Notes under the pieces: model-generated
The model's database searches: none
The model's input: only the letters and a program-made list of their open reading frames with translations
What the model was told of the DNA's origin: nothing
Origin: Yersinia mollaretii ATCC 43969
Lineage (GTDB): Bacteria > Pseudomonadota > Gammaproteobacteria > Enterobacterales > Enterobacteriaceae
DNA length: 64,000 nt
NCBI RefSeq assembly: GCF_013282725.1
Contig: NZ_CP054043.1
Coordinates: 3,038,001 to 3,102,000, forward strand
Direction of reading: 5' to 3'
Shown: piece after piece, positions 52,005 to 62,183 of the stretch
Numbering within the stretch: position 1 is the first letter of the stretch
Layout: every line of letters begins with the position of its first letter
Position numbers and translations under genes: made by a program

Positions 52005-52426
52005 TGCCAATTCGTCTTGCTCGAGTGATGTTTGTGGGTTTGCTTTCGGTCAGTGTATTGCCGTTGAGTGCGCTGGCATCAGGATCTTGGGTGGCAGACG
52101 ATATTGGTGTGACGCAGAGTGCGCGCGGTGTGGCGACCTCCGCCAAGCCGCTGCAATCCCCTGTGGCGCTGGCGCAGGAAAATGCACGCATTGTGTCGGT
52201 AGGCTGGCGCTACCAATTAATGTCAGCAGCGCCAGAGGGCTTACAGGTGAAGTTATGTACCCCCACGCGCTGTATGCCCTTGGAGGGTGGCAGTGGGCAG
52301 AGTCGGGGGCTGGCCGGTGAAGCCGCAGCGACGCAACTGACTTTTGTCTACTTTATTGCGGGTAAAGGCCGGGTGAATCCGCCGCTACAGGTGATCAACA
52401 ATCAGGTGCTGGTCAACTATCGCTAA
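52004..52426 (+). CDS. flhE: FlhE, periplasmic flagellar accessory protein
   Basis: FlhE is a small exported protein; in Salmonella and E. coli its loss affects proton leakage through the export gate and swarming. The N-terminus is a signal peptide (hydrophobic core VMFVGLLSVSVLPLSALA), and the mature part has the two-cysteine motif LCTPTRCMPLEGG typical of FlhE. The ATG overlaps the flhA stop. It is 140 residues long. Confidence 0.88.
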
Positions 52427-52437
52427 CTTGATAATCG

Positions 52438-52590
52438 CTAACCCCAGATGGGGTGCGCGCAAGTGAAACAATAATTTTCGGGGAAATACACCCCTTTCAT
52501 TTCAACCGCTTGCACTGCCTGAGCCATCGACAGTGCCAATGCGCCACAGAACAACAACCCCAACAGCATAGTGATTCTTTGTTTTTTCAT
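52438..52590 (-). CDS. Putative exported 50-residue protein, unknown
   Basis: A 50-codon minus-strand frame reads MKKQRITMLLGLLFCGALAL followed by an AQA-VQA signal-peptidase-like region and a 20-residue mature part ending NYCFTCAHPIWG. The mature peptide carries a CxxC motif. The ATG at 52588-52590 follows GAGGAG at ideal spacing, which supports translation. Signal-peptide features (two Lys, hydrophobic core, small residues at the cleavage site) are clear. It faces flhE and lies between flhE and flgN. I do not recognise it and cannot name a function. Confidence 0.6.
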   Translation of the reverse strand: MKKQRITMLLGLLFCGALALSMAQAVQAVEMKGVYFPENYCFTCAHPIWG

Positions 52591-52805
52591 CTCTGTGCTC
52601 CTCGTCGACACTAAGCAAACAGGGCTTAGTCACAGCAGAATAACGCGCCGTAAAAAAAGAGGAAAAACCCTTTTTTGAGGGGACTGGAAGTCAATGGCAT
52701 AGAGACTGAAAATGGGAGAGTGAGGCCGAGGGTCGCACAGAGAAAAACCCCGCAGGGCGGCAGCTTATCTCTGTGGCAAATAGGTTCTTTTTGGCGTGGT
52801 TAGTA

Positions 52806-53246
52806 TTAAACGCCGATCTTGCGGCCCAGTAAGCTGGCACCTTTGGCTTGACCATCAGGGCCATACAGTGATTGACCATGACGCGTATTCAGAACTGCCA
52901 GCGCCTGAGTGTTATGCTCAATGTGCTGTTGCAGCAGTAGCCCGTTGTGCAGGTTGCTGTACTGAAGGTGCTCAGCCAGTTGCAACATCCGTTGCCACCG
53001 CTCGGCGAGCACTTGATTGCTGCTGTAGGGCGAGTGAATCTTGGCCGCAGTTTCAGCGGTGAGTCGGGTTTGATCCAGATAAGCCAGCGTCGCCAGTATT
53101 GAGCTTTTTTGTTCAGTCACCCCTTGCAGCACAATGCCTTGAATCCGGCCGGAGCAGAGTAGTTGCTGCTCTTGCGCGACAACTGTCGTCAGTGACTCTA
53201 AAAGCTCCAATTGCTGGTCCAGATTGATCTGTAATCTCTCCACCAC
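52806..53246 (-). CDS. flgN: FlgN, FlgK/FlgL export chaperone
   Basis: FlgN is the cytosolic chaperone for the hook-associated proteins FlgK and FlgL. The 146-residue helical protein has the family pattern of long amphipathic helices (LEQQLELLESLTTVVAQEQ-like) and GLLLQQHIEHNTQALAVL near the C-terminus. It starts with GTG (53244-53246) after AAAGGA. It lies 66 bp after flgM in the flgAMN unit. Confidence 0.92.
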   Translation of the reverse strand: MVERLQINLDQQLELLESLTTVVAQEQQLLCSGRIQGIVLQGVTEQKSSILATLAYLDQTRLTAETAAKIHSPYSSNQVLAERWQRMLQLAEHLQYSNLHNGLLLQQHIEHNTQALAVLNTRHGQSLYGPDGQAKGASLLGRKIGV

Positions 53247-53312
53247 TGCTTTTCCTTTTACGATTAATGCTGATTTTTACGGCGAACAATCGAGCGACGA
53301 CGCGCGTTATGA

Positions 53313-53612
53313 CTAGCTGTTCTTTAAGTCATCCGCGACATTTTTCAGCAAAGCATCGGCAATTTTGCCGGTGTCCATGGTCAGTTGACCTGAACGGATA
53401 GCCTGTTTTAACGTTTCTACACGTTCCACATTGATATCCTGACTGCCCGGTTGCATCAGTTTTGCCTGCGCATCACTCAATTTAACCTCTGTACCACTCA
53501 CTGCTGTTTTTGTTTGGGCAGAAGGCTTACGCGACTGCTGCGCAATGTCACTGATTTCCCGTGCCTGCACTTTTGTTGCTGGTGATAGCGGTTGAGTGCG
53601 TTCAATACTCAT
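53313..53612 (-). CDS. flgM: FlgM, anti-sigma-28 factor
   Basis: FlgM binds sigma-28 (FliA) and holds class III genes off until it is secreted through the finished hook. The 99-residue protein is disordered-looking in its first half and has the FliA-binding helix region [30 protein letters not shown] in its second half. The ATG follows GGGAG. A perfect sigma-28 promoter lies upstream (53711-53737), in addition to read-through from flgA. Confidence 0.95.
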   Translation of the reverse strand: MSIERTQPLSPATKVQAREISDIAQQSRKPSAQTKTAVSGTEVKLSDAQAKLMQPGSQDINVERVETLKQAIRSGQLTMDTGKIADALLKNVADDLKNS

Positions 53613-53710
53613 GTTGTGTTGCTCCCTTTAGAGCGGGATTGACGTTTATCGACCCGCTATTCGATGGCGGGATTGTCACTGTGTTACCCGCAAATAACTG
53701 CATATTAGAG

Positions 53711-53737
53711 TTATCGGCAAAGGTTAAAAAAACTTTA
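53711..53737 (-). promoter_or_regulatory. Sigma-28 promoter of flgMN
   Basis: On the minus strand TAAAGTTT, eleven bases, GCCGATAA, matching the consensus at all 16 positions. The start is predicted roughly 95 bases before flgM, consistent with autogenous control of the anti-sigma factor by FliA. Confidence 0.93.
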
Positions 53738-53741
53738 ATCA

Positions 53742-54422
53742 CTATAACATAATGCGAATAGTCCCATCGTCGGCCACCACACCGCTGACGATTTGGCCTG
53801 ATGGCATGCGCACACGGACGCTATCTTGAATGGCCGCATTGTTCATCGCTTTACCATTACTGTTCACATTAAACCCATCCCCCTGCGCCAGCACCTGCAC
53901 ATCTTGCCCCGACTTGATAATCCACAGACGGCGCAGCATATTGCGGGTCAAGGGTTGCCCGGCGTTGATTTGCCGCAAACTGACCGAACCTTGCGCAAAC
54001 TGTGGCTCCAGCAAGGCACCGGGTGGCAGGGTATCCAATCGGCCTTGCTTCATCTCAACATCCTGCGCCGTGATTTTCGCCCCCGCCGCCAGTTGACGGC
54101 TCGCCACAGCATAGCGCCCACTCACCTGAACTTGCGTCTGGATAAAGCGGCGCACACCCTCGCAGCGTACCGACAAGCTGATATTCCCCCAAGGGCGGGC
54201 ATGGGTCGGCAAGGTGATTTCCGGCATCTCGCACTGTGGCCACTGGCTCTGCGGCGTTTTGATAATGACGTTAACCTGACTCTCTTTGTCAGGATATTGC
54301 TGCTGGAAGAATTGATTTACCTGCGCGGATAAATCTGCGGCTACCGCCTGATGGGCAAATAGCTGACTCACCAGCAGTAGCCCCAAAGCTAATGTTTTGG
54401 CGTCATCTCTTTTTATTGCCAT
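53742..54422 (-). CDS. flgA: FlgA, P-ring assembly chaperone
   Basis: FlgA is a periplasmic chaperone for FlgI polymerisation into the P-ring. The start is the ATG at 54420-54422, behind GAGAAAGAAG; an upstream ATG at 54446 has no clear ribosome site. The signal peptide (TLALGLLLVSQLFAHQAVA) is followed by an SAF domain with ATG-like features (ITAQDVEMKQGRLDTLPPGA, SVSLRQINAGQPLTRNMLRR). The 226-residue length is near E. coli (219). It diverges from flgB. Confidence 0.93.
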   Translation of the reverse strand: MAIKRDDAKTLALGLLLVSQLFAHQAVAADLSAQVNQFFQQQYPDKESQVNVIIKTPQSQWPQCEMPEITLPTHARPWGNISLSVRCEGVRRFIQTQVQVSGRYAVASRQLAAGAKITAQDVEMKQGRLDTLPPGALLEPQFAQGSVSLRQINAGQPLTRNMLRRLWIIKSGQDVQVLAQGDGFNVNSNGKAMNNAAIQDSVRVRMPSGQIVSGVVADDGTIRIML

Positions 54423-54622
54423 CACTTCTTTCTCCAGCGCTGCCATTGAGTAAACCAGACCCGGCCTTTTAAACCCACAGTCTACTTCTGCGCTCTAGTG
54501 TACCCGTCCCTTTCTCAGGTTAAGGGGATAAATAGCGACGCATTTTGCCCTTATTCTGACGATAGGCTTCCCTATGCGACGTTTATGCTGTCGACTCCAA
54601 ATTCTAACCTTGCGGGGGGACT
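54423..54622. promoter_or_regulatory. Divergent flgA/flgB control region
   Basis: The 200-bp gap between divergent class II genes must hold FlhDC-activated promoters in both directions. FlhDC sites are too degenerate to call by eye, so only location is evidence. Confidence 0.5.
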
Positions 54623-55036
54623 ATGCTCGACAAACTGGACGGTGCTCTGCGTTTTCAACAAGAGGCGCTGAACTTGCGCGCTCAACGACAGGAGATCCTG
54701 TCGTCCAACATTGCGAATGCGGATACACCTGGCTTTCAGGCACGTGATATCGATTTCTCCAGCCAACTGCAAAAAGTGATGGAGCAAGGACGTGCTAGCG
54801 GTACAGGGGTGTCGCTCAGTTTAACGTCAGCCCGTCATATCCCGGCAAGCACGGTTCAACCCCCTGATCTTGATCTGTTATTCCGCGTGCCGGACCAGCC
54901 ATCAATGGATGGCAACACAGTGGATATGGACCGTGAACGTACCAATTTTGCCGATAACAGCCTGAAATATCAGACTGATTTGACTGTGATTAGCAGTCAG
55001 ATCAAAGGGATGTTGTCAGTGTTACAACAAGGATAA
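54623..55036 (+). CDS. flgB: FlgB, proximal rod protein
   Basis: FlgB is one of the four proximal rod subunits. The 137-residue protein begins [20 protein letters not shown] and contains the flagella basal-body rod signature [19 protein letters not shown]. The C-terminal helix [19 protein letters not shown] is standard. It opens the flgBCDEFGHIJ operon, and flgC starts five bases after the stop. Confidence 0.96.
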   Translation: MLDKLDGALRFQQEALNLRAQRQEILSSNIANADTPGFQARDIDFSSQLQKVMEQGRASGTGVSLSLTSARHIPASTVQPPDLDLLFRVPDQPSMDGNTVDMDRERTNFADNSLKYQTDLTVISSQIKGMLSVLQQG

Positions 55037-55041
55037 GACGC

Positions 55042-55446
55042 ATGTCTTTACTGAATATTTTTGATATTGCCGGTTCAGCATTATCAGCGCAGTCGCAACG
55101 GCTGAACGTCAGCGCCAGTAACATGGCGAACGCCGACAGTGTGACTGGCCCGGATGGTCAGCCATACCGCGCTAAGCAGGTGGTTTTTCAGGTGGCAGCC
55201 CAACCGGGGCAAGAGACCGGGGGCGTGCGTGTATCACAAGTGGTCGATGACCCCGCACCGGACCGTTTGGTGTTTCAACCGGGTAACCCGCTGGCCGACG
55301 CCAAGGGTTATGTCCGTATGCCTAACGTGGATGTGACGGGCGAGATGGTCAACACCATTTCGGCTTCGCGCAGCTATCAGGCCAATGTTGAAGTGCTGAA
55401 TACCACTAAATCTCTGATGCTCAAGACGCTGACACTGGGTCAATAA
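55042..55446 (+). CDS. flgC: FlgC, proximal rod protein
   Basis: FlgC is the second proximal rod protein. The 134-residue product has the rod motif [20 protein letters not shown] near the start and the C-terminal helix ending [19 protein letters not shown], as in the E. coli protein (134 residues). It is followed by flgD after 15 bp. Confidence 0.96.
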   Translation: MSLLNIFDIAGSALSAQSQRLNVSASNMANADSVTGPDGQPYRAKQVVFQVAAQPGQETGGVRVSQVVDDPAPDRLVFQPGNPLADAKGYVRMPNVDVTGEMVNTISASRSYQANVEVLNTTKSLMLKTLTLGQ

Positions 55447-55461
55447 CAGGAGCCTGCATAC

Positions 55462-56154
55462 ATGGCCATTACCAACTCCCTGACGGATAGCGATTACGGT
55501 ATTAACAGCACCAGCGGCACCAACTCTACCGCCGCCAGTGGCAGTACCAGTCAGGATCTGCAAAACAGTTTCCTGACGTTGTTGGTTGCGCAGTTAAAAA
55601 ATCAGGACCCGACCAACCCAATGCAAAACAACGAGTTGACCACGCAATTGGCGCAGATCAACACCGTGAGTGGCATTGAAAAACTGAATACCACACTGGG
55701 TTCTATTTCCGGTCAAATCGACAGCAGCCAATCCCTGCAAGCCAGTAGCTTGATTGGTCACGGGGTGATGATTCCCGGCACTAATGTGTTGGCGGGCAGC
55801 AAAGATGGCGTTGTCACCACTACCCCATTTGGGGTCGAGCTGGACCGCGCAGCTGACAAAGTGACCGCAGTCATCAGCGATAAGAATGGTCAGGTGATGC
55901 GGACCATTGAGATAGGTAGCTTGACCGCAGGGGTCCACGCCTTCACGTGGGATGGCTCATTGGATACCGGTGGCAATGCACCGGATGGCGCTTACACCGT
56001 GGCGATCACCGCCAGCAATGGAGGCTCATCACTGATGACCACGCCATTGAGTTATGCGGTGGTCAATGGGGTCACCCGTGGCAGTGATGGTGCCAAATTG
56101 GATCTCGGTCTGGCGGGCACCATCACCATGGATAAAGTGCGTCAGATTTTGTAG
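55462..56154 (+). CDS. flgD: FlgD, hook scaffolding protein
   Basis: FlgD caps the growing hook and directs FlgE polymerisation. The N-terminus contains the conserved FLTLLVAQLKNQDPTNPMQN motif near residue 35-54. The C-terminal half has the FlgD Ig-like/tudor domain (FTWDGSLDTGGNAPDGAY). The 230-residue length agrees with E. coli (231). The gap to flgE, 147 bp, is longer than usual but contains no gene. Confidence 0.95.
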   Translation: MAITNSLTDSDYGINSTSGTNSTAASGSTSQDLQNSFLTLLVAQLKNQDPTNPMQNNELTTQLAQINTVSGIEKLNTTLGSISGQIDSSQSLQASSLIGHGVMIPGTNVLAGSKDGVVTTTPFGVELDRAADKVTAVISDKNGQVMRTIEIGSLTAGVHAFTWDGSLDTGGNAPDGAYTVAITASNGGSSLMTTPLSYAVVNGVTRGSDGAKLDLGLAGTITMDKVRQIL

Positions 56155-56301
56155 TTCAGTGATAGGTCGCAAACAGTAGCAAAACCAATACGACGGTGGG
56201 CCATGGATTCGAACTGACTCACCCTCAATTTTAAAAGCAGCCTTTGATATGTCATCAAAGCGCAAGGTCTGTAACGGACCCCGAATTTAACGGAGAAGAA
56301 A

Positions 56302-57564
56302 ATGGGCTTTTCTCAAGCAGTCAGCGGTTTGAACGCAGCATCCAGCAATCTGGATGTGATCGGTAACAATATCGCCAACTCGGCGACGTCAGGTTTTAAA
56401 GCCGGCTCAGTTTCTTTTGCCGATATGTTTGCCGGTTCTCAGACCGGGATGGGCGTTAAAGTTGCGGGGATTACTCAGGACTTTAACGACGGTACAGCCA
56501 CCACCACCAACCGTCGTCTGGATTTGGCGATCAGCCAGAACGGCTTCTTCCGTATGCAAGACAGCAGCGGCGGCATCTTCTATGCGCGTAACGGGCAATT
56601 TAAGCTGGATGCTGACCGCAATATCGTCAACATGCAGGGTCTGAGCCTGACCGGCTATCCGGCAACCGGTACGCCACCGACCATCCAGCAGGGCGCAAAC
56701 CCGATTCCGCTGTCGATTCCGCAGGATATGATCTCAGCCAGAGCCACCGACTCGGGTTCGATGGTGGCGAACTTGACCTCCACTCACGACATTGTTCCGG
56801 CGACCCCGGCATTTGATCCCGATAAGCCAGCCACTTACAGCTTCGTCAACAACATGACCACCTACGATACCTTGGGTAACCGCCATGAGATCAATGTGTT
56901 CTATGTTAAACGCACGGAAAGTTCCACGACGGGTAACTCTTGGGATGTCTACACCCGTGATAGCAGCGCCAATCCAGCACAAACGGCCCCCTTACTGCGG
57001 GGTTCCATGCAGTTTGATACCAATGGCGCACTGAGCAGCGTGACCAATGGCGCGAATCCACCTAGCACCACGGATTTCACTCTGACCATCCCGATGGGCA
57101 TCGTTAACGGCGCAACCGCCGGGCCATTCGCGCTGAGTGTGGCGGGGACTAAGCAGCAGAACACCGGGACTGACAGCATTGTTTCGCAAAATCAAACCGG
57201 CTATGCCGCCGGTGAGTTCACGGGCTTCCAGATCAACAATGATGGCTCAGTGGTCGGCACCTACTCTAACTCGCAAACTCAGTTACTCGGCCAAATCGTG
57301 ATGGCGAACTTTGCTAACCCAGAGGGGCTGTCATCGGAAGGCGATAACGTGTGGAAAGAGACTCGCGCCTCCGGTAACCCGATGCTGGGCACGGCTGGCG
57401 GTGGCGGTTTCGGCACCTTGACCAGTGGCGCGCTGGAGTCTTCAAACGTGGATTTGAGTAAAGAGCTGGTGAACATGATTGTGGCTCAGCGTAACTATCA
57501 GTCTAACGCGCAGACCATCAAAACTCAGGATCAGATCTTACAAACTCTGGTCAACCTGCGCTAA
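56302..57564 (+). CDS. flgE: FlgE, hook protein
   Basis: FlgE builds the flexible hook. The 420-residue protein has the conserved N-terminal rod/hook start MGFSQAVSGLNAASSNLDVI and NNIANSATSGFKAGSVSFAD, a variable central domain, and the C-terminal helix ELVNMIVAQRNYQSNAQTI. It is a little longer than E. coli FlgE (402), and the middle region differs most, as expected for the surface-exposed domain. Confidence 0.96.
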   Translation: MGFSQAVSGLNAASSNLDVIGNNIANSATSGFKAGSVSFADMFAGSQTGMGVKVAGITQDFNDGTATTTNRRLDLAISQNGFFRMQDSSGGIFYARNGQFKLDADRNIVNMQGLSLTGYPATGTPPTIQQGANPIPLSIPQDMISARATDSGSMVANLTSTHDIVPATPAFDPDKPATYSFVNNMTTYDTLGNRHEINVFYVKRTESSTTGNSWDVYTRDSSANPAQTAPLLRGSMQFDTNGALSSVTNGANPPSTTDFTLTIPMGIVNGATAGPFALSVAGTKQQNTGTDSIVSQNQTGYAAGEFTGFQINNDGSVVGTYSNSQTQLLGQIVMANFANPEGLSSEGDNVWKETRASGNPMLGTAGGGGFGTLTSGALESSNVDLSKELVNMIVAQRNYQSNAQTIKTQDQILQTLVNLR

Positions 57565-57585
57565 TCGAACTGACGGGATAAGCTC

Positions 57586-58341
57586 ATGGATCACGCAATA
57601 TATACCGCGATGGGCGCTGCTCGACAGTCGCTGGATCAACAGGCGGTCACGGCGAACAATCTGGCGAACGCCTCTACGCCGGGGTTCCGCGCGCAGTTGT
57701 CTGCCATGCGCGCCGTGCCTATCGACGGGCCGAGCATGGCAACCCGCACCATGGTGGTGGCATCGACCCCCGGCGTGGATATCAGCCAAGGGACCATCAA
57801 TTTCAGCGGTCGCCCGCTGGATGTGGCTTTGCAGCAAGATGGTTATCTGGCGGTACAACTGCCCGATGGCACTGAAGCCTACACCCGCAACGGGAATATC
57901 CAAGTTGCGGCTAACGGCCAAATGACGGTGCAGGGTTACCCATTAATGGGTGACAACGGCCCGATCGAAGTGCCCCCGCAAGCTGCGGTCACCATTGCGG
58001 CGGATGGCACCATCTCGGCGCTGAATGCCGGTGACTCACCCAATACCATTGCGCAGCTCGGCCAGATCAAGCGGGTTCGGGCAACCGCGGGTGAAGTGAT
58101 GCACGGCGATGATGGTTTGTTCCATCTGACCCCTGCGGCACAACAGGCACGAGGTGCGCAGTTGGCCAATGATCCGCTGATTAAAATCATGCCGGGCGTG
58201 CTGGAAGGCAGTAACGTGAAAGCGGTGGAAGCCATGACCGACATGATTGCCAATGCCCGCAGTTTCGAAATGCAGATGAAAATTATCCACAGTGTGGATG
58301 AAAACGAACAGCGCGCTAATCAGCTGTTAGCAATGAGCTAA
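57586..58341 (+). CDS. flgF: FlgF, proximal rod protein
   Basis: FlgF is a proximal rod protein. It has the rod signature [20 protein letters not shown] in the first 45 residues and the C-terminal helix [20 protein letters not shown]. The 251-residue length equals the E. coli protein. It begins 21 bp after flgE and is followed by flgG after 26 bp. Confidence 0.95.
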   Translation: MDHAIYTAMGAARQSLDQQAVTANNLANASTPGFRAQLSAMRAVPIDGPSMATRTMVVASTPGVDISQGTINFSGRPLDVALQQDGYLAVQLPDGTEAYTRNGNIQVAANGQMTVQGYPLMGDNGPIEVPPQAAVTIAADGTISALNAGDSPNTIAQLGQIKRVRATAGEVMHGDDGLFHLTPAAQQARGAQLANDPLIKIMPGVLEGSNVKAVEAMTDMIANARSFEMQMKIIHSVDENEQRANQLLAMS

Positions 58342-58367
58342 GCGCGCAGGCGCAGAGGAATAAACTG

Positions 58368-59150
58368 ATGATCCGATCACTCTGGATTGCCAAAACCGGT
58401 TTGGATGCCCAGCAAACCAACATGGACGTCATCGCCAACAACTTGGCGAACGTCAGCACCAATGGCTTTAAACGCCAACGTGCGGTATTTGAAGATTTGC
58501 TCTACCAAACCATGCGTCAACCGGGGGCGCAATCCTCCGAACAGACCACCTTGCCGTCAGGTTTACAGATTGGTACGGGGGTTCGTCCGGTGGCGACTGA
58601 GCGCTTGCACAGTCAAGGCAACCTTTCCAAGACCGATAACACCAAAGATATCGCCATCAAAGGTGAGGGGTTCTTTCAGGTGCAGATGCCTGATGGCACC
58701 AATGCTTACACTCGCGACGGCTCTTTCCAAGTTGACCAGAACGGCCAGTTGGTCACTTCCGGCGGTTTTCAAGTGCAGCCCGCCATCACCGTCCCTGCGA
58801 ATGCCCTGAGCATGACCGTGGGCCGTGACGGGATAGTCAGTGTCACCTTGCAAGGGCAAACCGCCACCCAGCAAGTGGGGCAACTGACATTGACCACCTT
58901 CATTAACAACAGTGGCTTGGAAAGCATTGGTGAGAACTTGTATCAGGAGACCGCCAGCTCCGGCGCGCCGAATGAAACCACCCCCGGACTGAACGGCGGT
59001 GGCTTGCTGTATCAGGGCTATGTTGAAACCTCTAACGTCAATGTGGCGGAAGAGTTGGTCAACATGATCCAGACGCAACGCGCCTATGAAATCAACAGTA
59101 AAGCGGTTTCAACTTCCGACCAGATGTTGCAAAAACTGACCCAGCTGTAA
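58368..59150 (+). CDS. flgG: FlgG, distal rod protein
   Basis: FlgG forms the distal rod. The 260 residues match E. coli in length, with [20 protein letters not shown] and [20 protein letters not shown] at the start, a characteristic [18 protein letters not shown], and the C-terminal [20 protein letters not shown]. The ATG follows GAGGAAT. Confidence 0.97.
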   Translation: MIRSLWIAKTGLDAQQTNMDVIANNLANVSTNGFKRQRAVFEDLLYQTMRQPGAQSSEQTTLPSGLQIGTGVRPVATERLHSQGNLSKTDNTKDIAIKGEGFFQVQMPDGTNAYTRDGSFQVDQNGQLVTSGGFQVQPAITVPANALSMTVGRDGIVSVTLQGQTATQQVGQLTLTTFINNSGLESIGENLYQETASSGAPNETTPGLNGGGLLYQGYVETSNVNVAEELVNMIQTQRAYEINSKAVSTSDQMLQKLTQL

Positions 59151-59253
59151 ATCCGCCTCGGGGGGCGATAGCGCCCCCTGATGGCCGCAGAATAATGAGT
59201 ATTGGGGGCTGACCTTGCCAGCCGCTAACAGGTTACAGGACTGATAATCAGAG

Positions 59254-59967
59254 ATGGACAAAAAGCCGCTGCGTAAATCAGGTGGAGTGAAATGGGTCTG
59301 CATGCCATTGACGGCCATGCTACTCAATGGCTGCGCGTATATTCCGCATAAATCACTGGTGGATGGCACGACATCTGCACAGCCGGCCCCGGCCAGTGCG
59401 CCACTACCGAATGGCTCTATTTTCCAAGCCGCTCAGCCGATGAACTATGGTTATCAGCCACTATTCGAAGACCGCCGTCCACGTAACGTCGGTGACACGC
59501 TGACCATTACCTTGCAGGAAAATGTCAGCGCCAGTAAAAGCTCCTCCGCCAATGCCAGCCGTAATGGCTCAAGCAAATTCGGTGTGGCGACGGCTCCTCG
59601 CTATCTGGAAGGGTTGCTGGGCAATGCCCGTGCCGACATGGATATTTCTGGCGACAACACCTTTGGTGGCAAGGGTGGGGCGAATGCCAATAACACCTTC
59701 AGTGGCACCATCACCGTGACTGTTGATCGCGTGTTGGCAAACGGCAACTTGCATGTGGTAGGTGAGAAGCAGATCGCCATCAATCAGGGAACCGAATTTA
59801 TCCGCTTCTCTGGGGTCGTCAACCCACGCACCATCAGCGGCAGCAATACCGTGACCTCGACTCAGGTGGCGGATGCGCGCATCGAGTATGTGGGCAATGG
59901 TTATATCAATGAAGCGCAAACCATGGGCTGGTTGCAGCGGTTCTTCCTTAATATCTCGCCGTACTAA
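59254..59967 (+). CDS. flgH: FlgH, L-ring lipoprotein
   Basis: FlgH assembles the outer-membrane L-ring. A signal peptide ends in the lipobox LLNGC at about residues 23-27, with Cys27 the predicted lipidated residue. The mature protein matches E. coli through [30 protein letters not shown] and [20 protein letters not shown], and ends [12 protein letters not shown]. The ORF begins at ATG 59254 (237 residues); a GTG at 59287 behind AGGTGGA is an alternative start. Confidence 0.95.
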   Translation: MDKKPLRKSGGVKWVCMPLTAMLLNGCAYIPHKSLVDGTTSAQPAPASAPLPNGSIFQAAQPMNYGYQPLFEDRRPRNVGDTLTITLQENVSASKSSSANASRNGSSKFGVATAPRYLEGLLGNARADMDISGDNTFGGKGGANANNTFSGTITVTVDRVLANGNLHVVGEKQIAINQGTEFIRFSGVVNPRTISGSNTVTSTQVADARIEYVGNGYINEAQTMGWLQRFFLNISPY

Positions 59968-59978
59968 GAGGCCCTAAG

Positions 59979-61088
59979 ATGCGTAAACCGTCACTTGTCA
60001 CACTTATTATTACGCTGTTCTCGCTGGTGTGGATGCCCGCGCAAGCAGAGCGTATCCGCGATTTGGTGACCGTTCAGGGAGTGCGTGATAACGCGTTGAT
60101 CGGTTATGGACTGGTGGTGGGGCTGGATGGCTCCGGTGACCAGACCATGCAGACCCCCTTCACCACGCAAAGTCTGAGCAACATGTTGTCGCAGTTGGGG
60201 ATTACCGTCCCACCGGGCACCAACATGCAGCTCAAAAACGTGGCTGCGGTGATGGTGACCGCGAAGTTACCGGCATTCTCCCGCGCCGGACAGACCATCG
60301 ACGTGGTGGTCTCCTCCATGGGTAATGCCAAAAGTATTCGTGGCGGCACCTTGCTGATGACCCCGCTAAAAGGGGTGGATAATCAGGTTTACGCCTTGGC
60401 ACAAGGTAACGTGCTGGTCGGTGGTGCTGGGGCTTCATCCGGTGGCAGCAGTGTGCAGGTGAATCAATTGACTGGCGGGCGCATCAGCGGCGGTGCCACT
60501 ATCGAACGTGAACTGCCGACCACCTTTGGCTCCGATGGCGTGATTAATCTGCAATTGAATACTGAAGATTTCACCATGGCGCAGCAGGTCAGTGACGCTA
60601 TCAATCGCCAGCGCGGTTTTGGCTCAGCCACTGCAATTGATGCGCGCACCATTCAGGTTCTCGTGCCGCGCGGTAACAGTTCTCAGGTCCGTTTCTTGGC
60701 GGATATCCAGAATATCCCGGTGAATGTCGATGCCGGAGATGCCAAAGTGATTATCAACTCCCGCACCGGTTCGGTGGTGATGAACCGCAATGTGGTGCTG
60801 GACTCCTGTGCGGTGGCGCAAGGGAATCTGTCGGTGGTGGTCGATAAGCAAAACACCGTCAGCCAGCCGGATACCCCGTTCGGCGGGGGGCAGACGGTCG
60901 TGACACCGAACACCCAGATCTCTGTTCAGCAGCAAGGTGGCGTGTTACAGCGCGTCAATGCCAGCCCGAATCTGAACAATGTGGTACGCGCCTTGAACTC
61001 ACTGGGGGCCACCCCAATCGACTTGATGTCTATCTTGCAGGCGATGCAAAGTGCCGGCTGTCTACGGGCTAAATTGGAAATTATCTGA
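59979..61088 (+). CDS. flgI: FlgI, P-ring protein
   Basis: FlgI is exported through Sec and forms the P-ring in the peptidoglycan. A cleaved signal peptide ([18 protein letters not shown], about residues 6-23) is followed by [20 protein letters not shown] and [19 protein letters not shown]. The C-terminus has [20 protein letters not shown]. Length 369 residues (365 in E. coli). Its stop overlaps the flgJ start by one base. Confidence 0.96.
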   Translation: MRKPSLVTLIITLFSLVWMPAQAERIRDLVTVQGVRDNALIGYGLVVGLDGSGDQTMQTPFTTQSLSNMLSQLGITVPPGTNMQLKNVAAVMVTAKLPAFSRAGQTIDVVVSSMGNAKSIRGGTLLMTPLKGVDNQVYALAQGNVLVGGAGASSGGSSVQVNQLTGGRISGGATIERELPTTFGSDGVINLQLNTEDFTMAQQVSDAINRQRGFGSATAIDARTIQVLVPRGNSSQVRFLADIQNIPVNVDAGDAKVIINSRTGSVVMNRNVVLDSCAVAQGNLSVVVDKQNTVSQPDTPFGGGQTVVTPNTQISVQQQGGVLQRVNASPNLNNVVRALNSLGATPIDLMSILQAMQSAGCLRAKLEII

Positions 61089-62050
61089 TGAGCGATTTGA
61101 TGGCGATGTCCGGCTCCGCCAATGAGATGTTCGGGGCCGCCTATGACACCCAATCACTGAATGCGTTAAAACGTGATGCGGCCAGAGACCCCGAGGGCAA
61201 CCTGAAAAAGGTAGCCCAGCAGGTGGAGGGGATGTTTGTGCAGATGATGCTGAAAAGTATGCGCTCTGCCTTGCCGCAAGATGGGGTGATGAACAGTGAT
61301 CAGACCCGACTTTATACCTCGATGTATGACCAGCAGATTGCTCAGCAGATGTCGGTCAAGGGGTTAGGTCTGGCCGACATGATGGTGAAGCAGCTTTCAG
61401 GTTCCACCTCGCCAAGTGAAACTGCGGGCACTGTGCCGATGATGCTGGATAATGAAGTGTTGCAGACATTACCCGCACAGGCACTGGCTCAGATGGTGCG
61501 CCGTGCTATGCCGACGCCCCCGGCTAACAGTGGCGTGTCACTGCCGCAAGGCCCCGGTAACTTTGTGGCGCGGATGTCGATTCCAGCACAAATTGCCAGC
61601 CAGCAGAGTGGGATTCCTCATCAGTTGATTATGGCGCAAGCCGCACTGGAGTCCGGCTGGGGTCAACGTGAGATCCCAACTGCTGACGGCAAGAGCAGCT
61701 TCAACGTCTTTGGTATCAAAGCGGGCAGCAACTGGGATGGCCCGGTCAGTGAAATCACCACCACTGAATATGAGCAGGGGGTGGCGACCAAAACCAAAGC
61801 CCGTTTCCGAGTCTATGGTTCGTATGTCGAGGCGGTCAGTGATTATGTGAAATTGCTGACCCAAAATCCGCGCTACGCCCATGTTGCTGCGGCACAAAGC
61901 CCTGAACAGGGCGCACATGCCCTGCAACAAGCGGGTTATGCGACCGACCCGCAATATGCGCAGAAGTTGGTGAGTGTGATTCAGCAGATGAGGAGCGCCG
62001 GGGAGCAGGCGGTGAAAGCCTACAGCAGCGACCTAAGCCAGCTCTTCTAA
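61088..62050 (+). CDS. flgJ: FlgJ, rod scaffold and muramidase
   Basis: FlgJ has two roles. Its N-terminal half (residues about 1-150) caps the rod, with EGMFVQMMLKSMRSALPQDG conserved. Its C-terminal half is a glucosaminidase that opens peptidoglycan for the rod, with AQAALESGWGQREIP containing the catalytic Glu and YEQGVATKTKARFRVYGSY. Length 320 residues (313 in E. coli). It closes the flgBCDEFGHIJ operon; two tandem repeats follow. Confidence 0.95.
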   Translation: MSDLMAMSGSANEMFGAAYDTQSLNALKRDAARDPEGNLKKVAQQVEGMFVQMMLKSMRSALPQDGVMNSDQTRLYTSMYDQQIAQQMSVKGLGLADMMVKQLSGSTSPSETAGTVPMMLDNEVLQTLPAQALAQMVRRAMPTPPANSGVSLPQGPGNFVARMSIPAQIASQQSGIPHQLIMAQAALESGWGQREIPTADGKSSFNVFGIKAGSNWDGPVSEITTTEYEQGVATKTKARFRVYGSYVEAVSDYVKLLTQNPRYAHVAAAQSPEQGAHALQQAGYATDPQYAQKLVSVIQQMRSAGEQAVKAYSSDLSQLF

Positions 62051-62053
62051 AAA

Positions 62054-62177
62054 TAGGCTATTTTGCTTGCCATTTTGGGATTGGGCAGTGCTCAGAATCC
62101 TCACGTACTACGTGTACGCTCCGGTTCTTGCGCGCTGGCCGCACCCAAACTGTCTGCGCCAATAACGCCTATTGGAT
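62054..62177 (+). repeat. Tandem repeat copy 1 (124 bp)
   Basis: The segment from TAGGCTATTTTGC to CCTATTGGAT is repeated 130 bp downstream, apparently base for base. Its ends AATAGGC and GCCTATT form an inverted pair, and it contains the palindromic block CACGTACTACGTG. It begins 3 bp after the flgJ stop. I believe it is a dispersed Yersinia intergenic element, from memory only. Confidence 0.9.
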
Positions 62178-62183
62178 TGTGAG

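Noticed and set aside
56190..56230. tRNA T-arm-like sequence (AGTTCGAATCC on the minus strand) between flgD and flgE
   Set aside because: No acceptor, D-arm or anticodon arm can be drawn around it, so it is not a tRNA and is too short to call a remnant.
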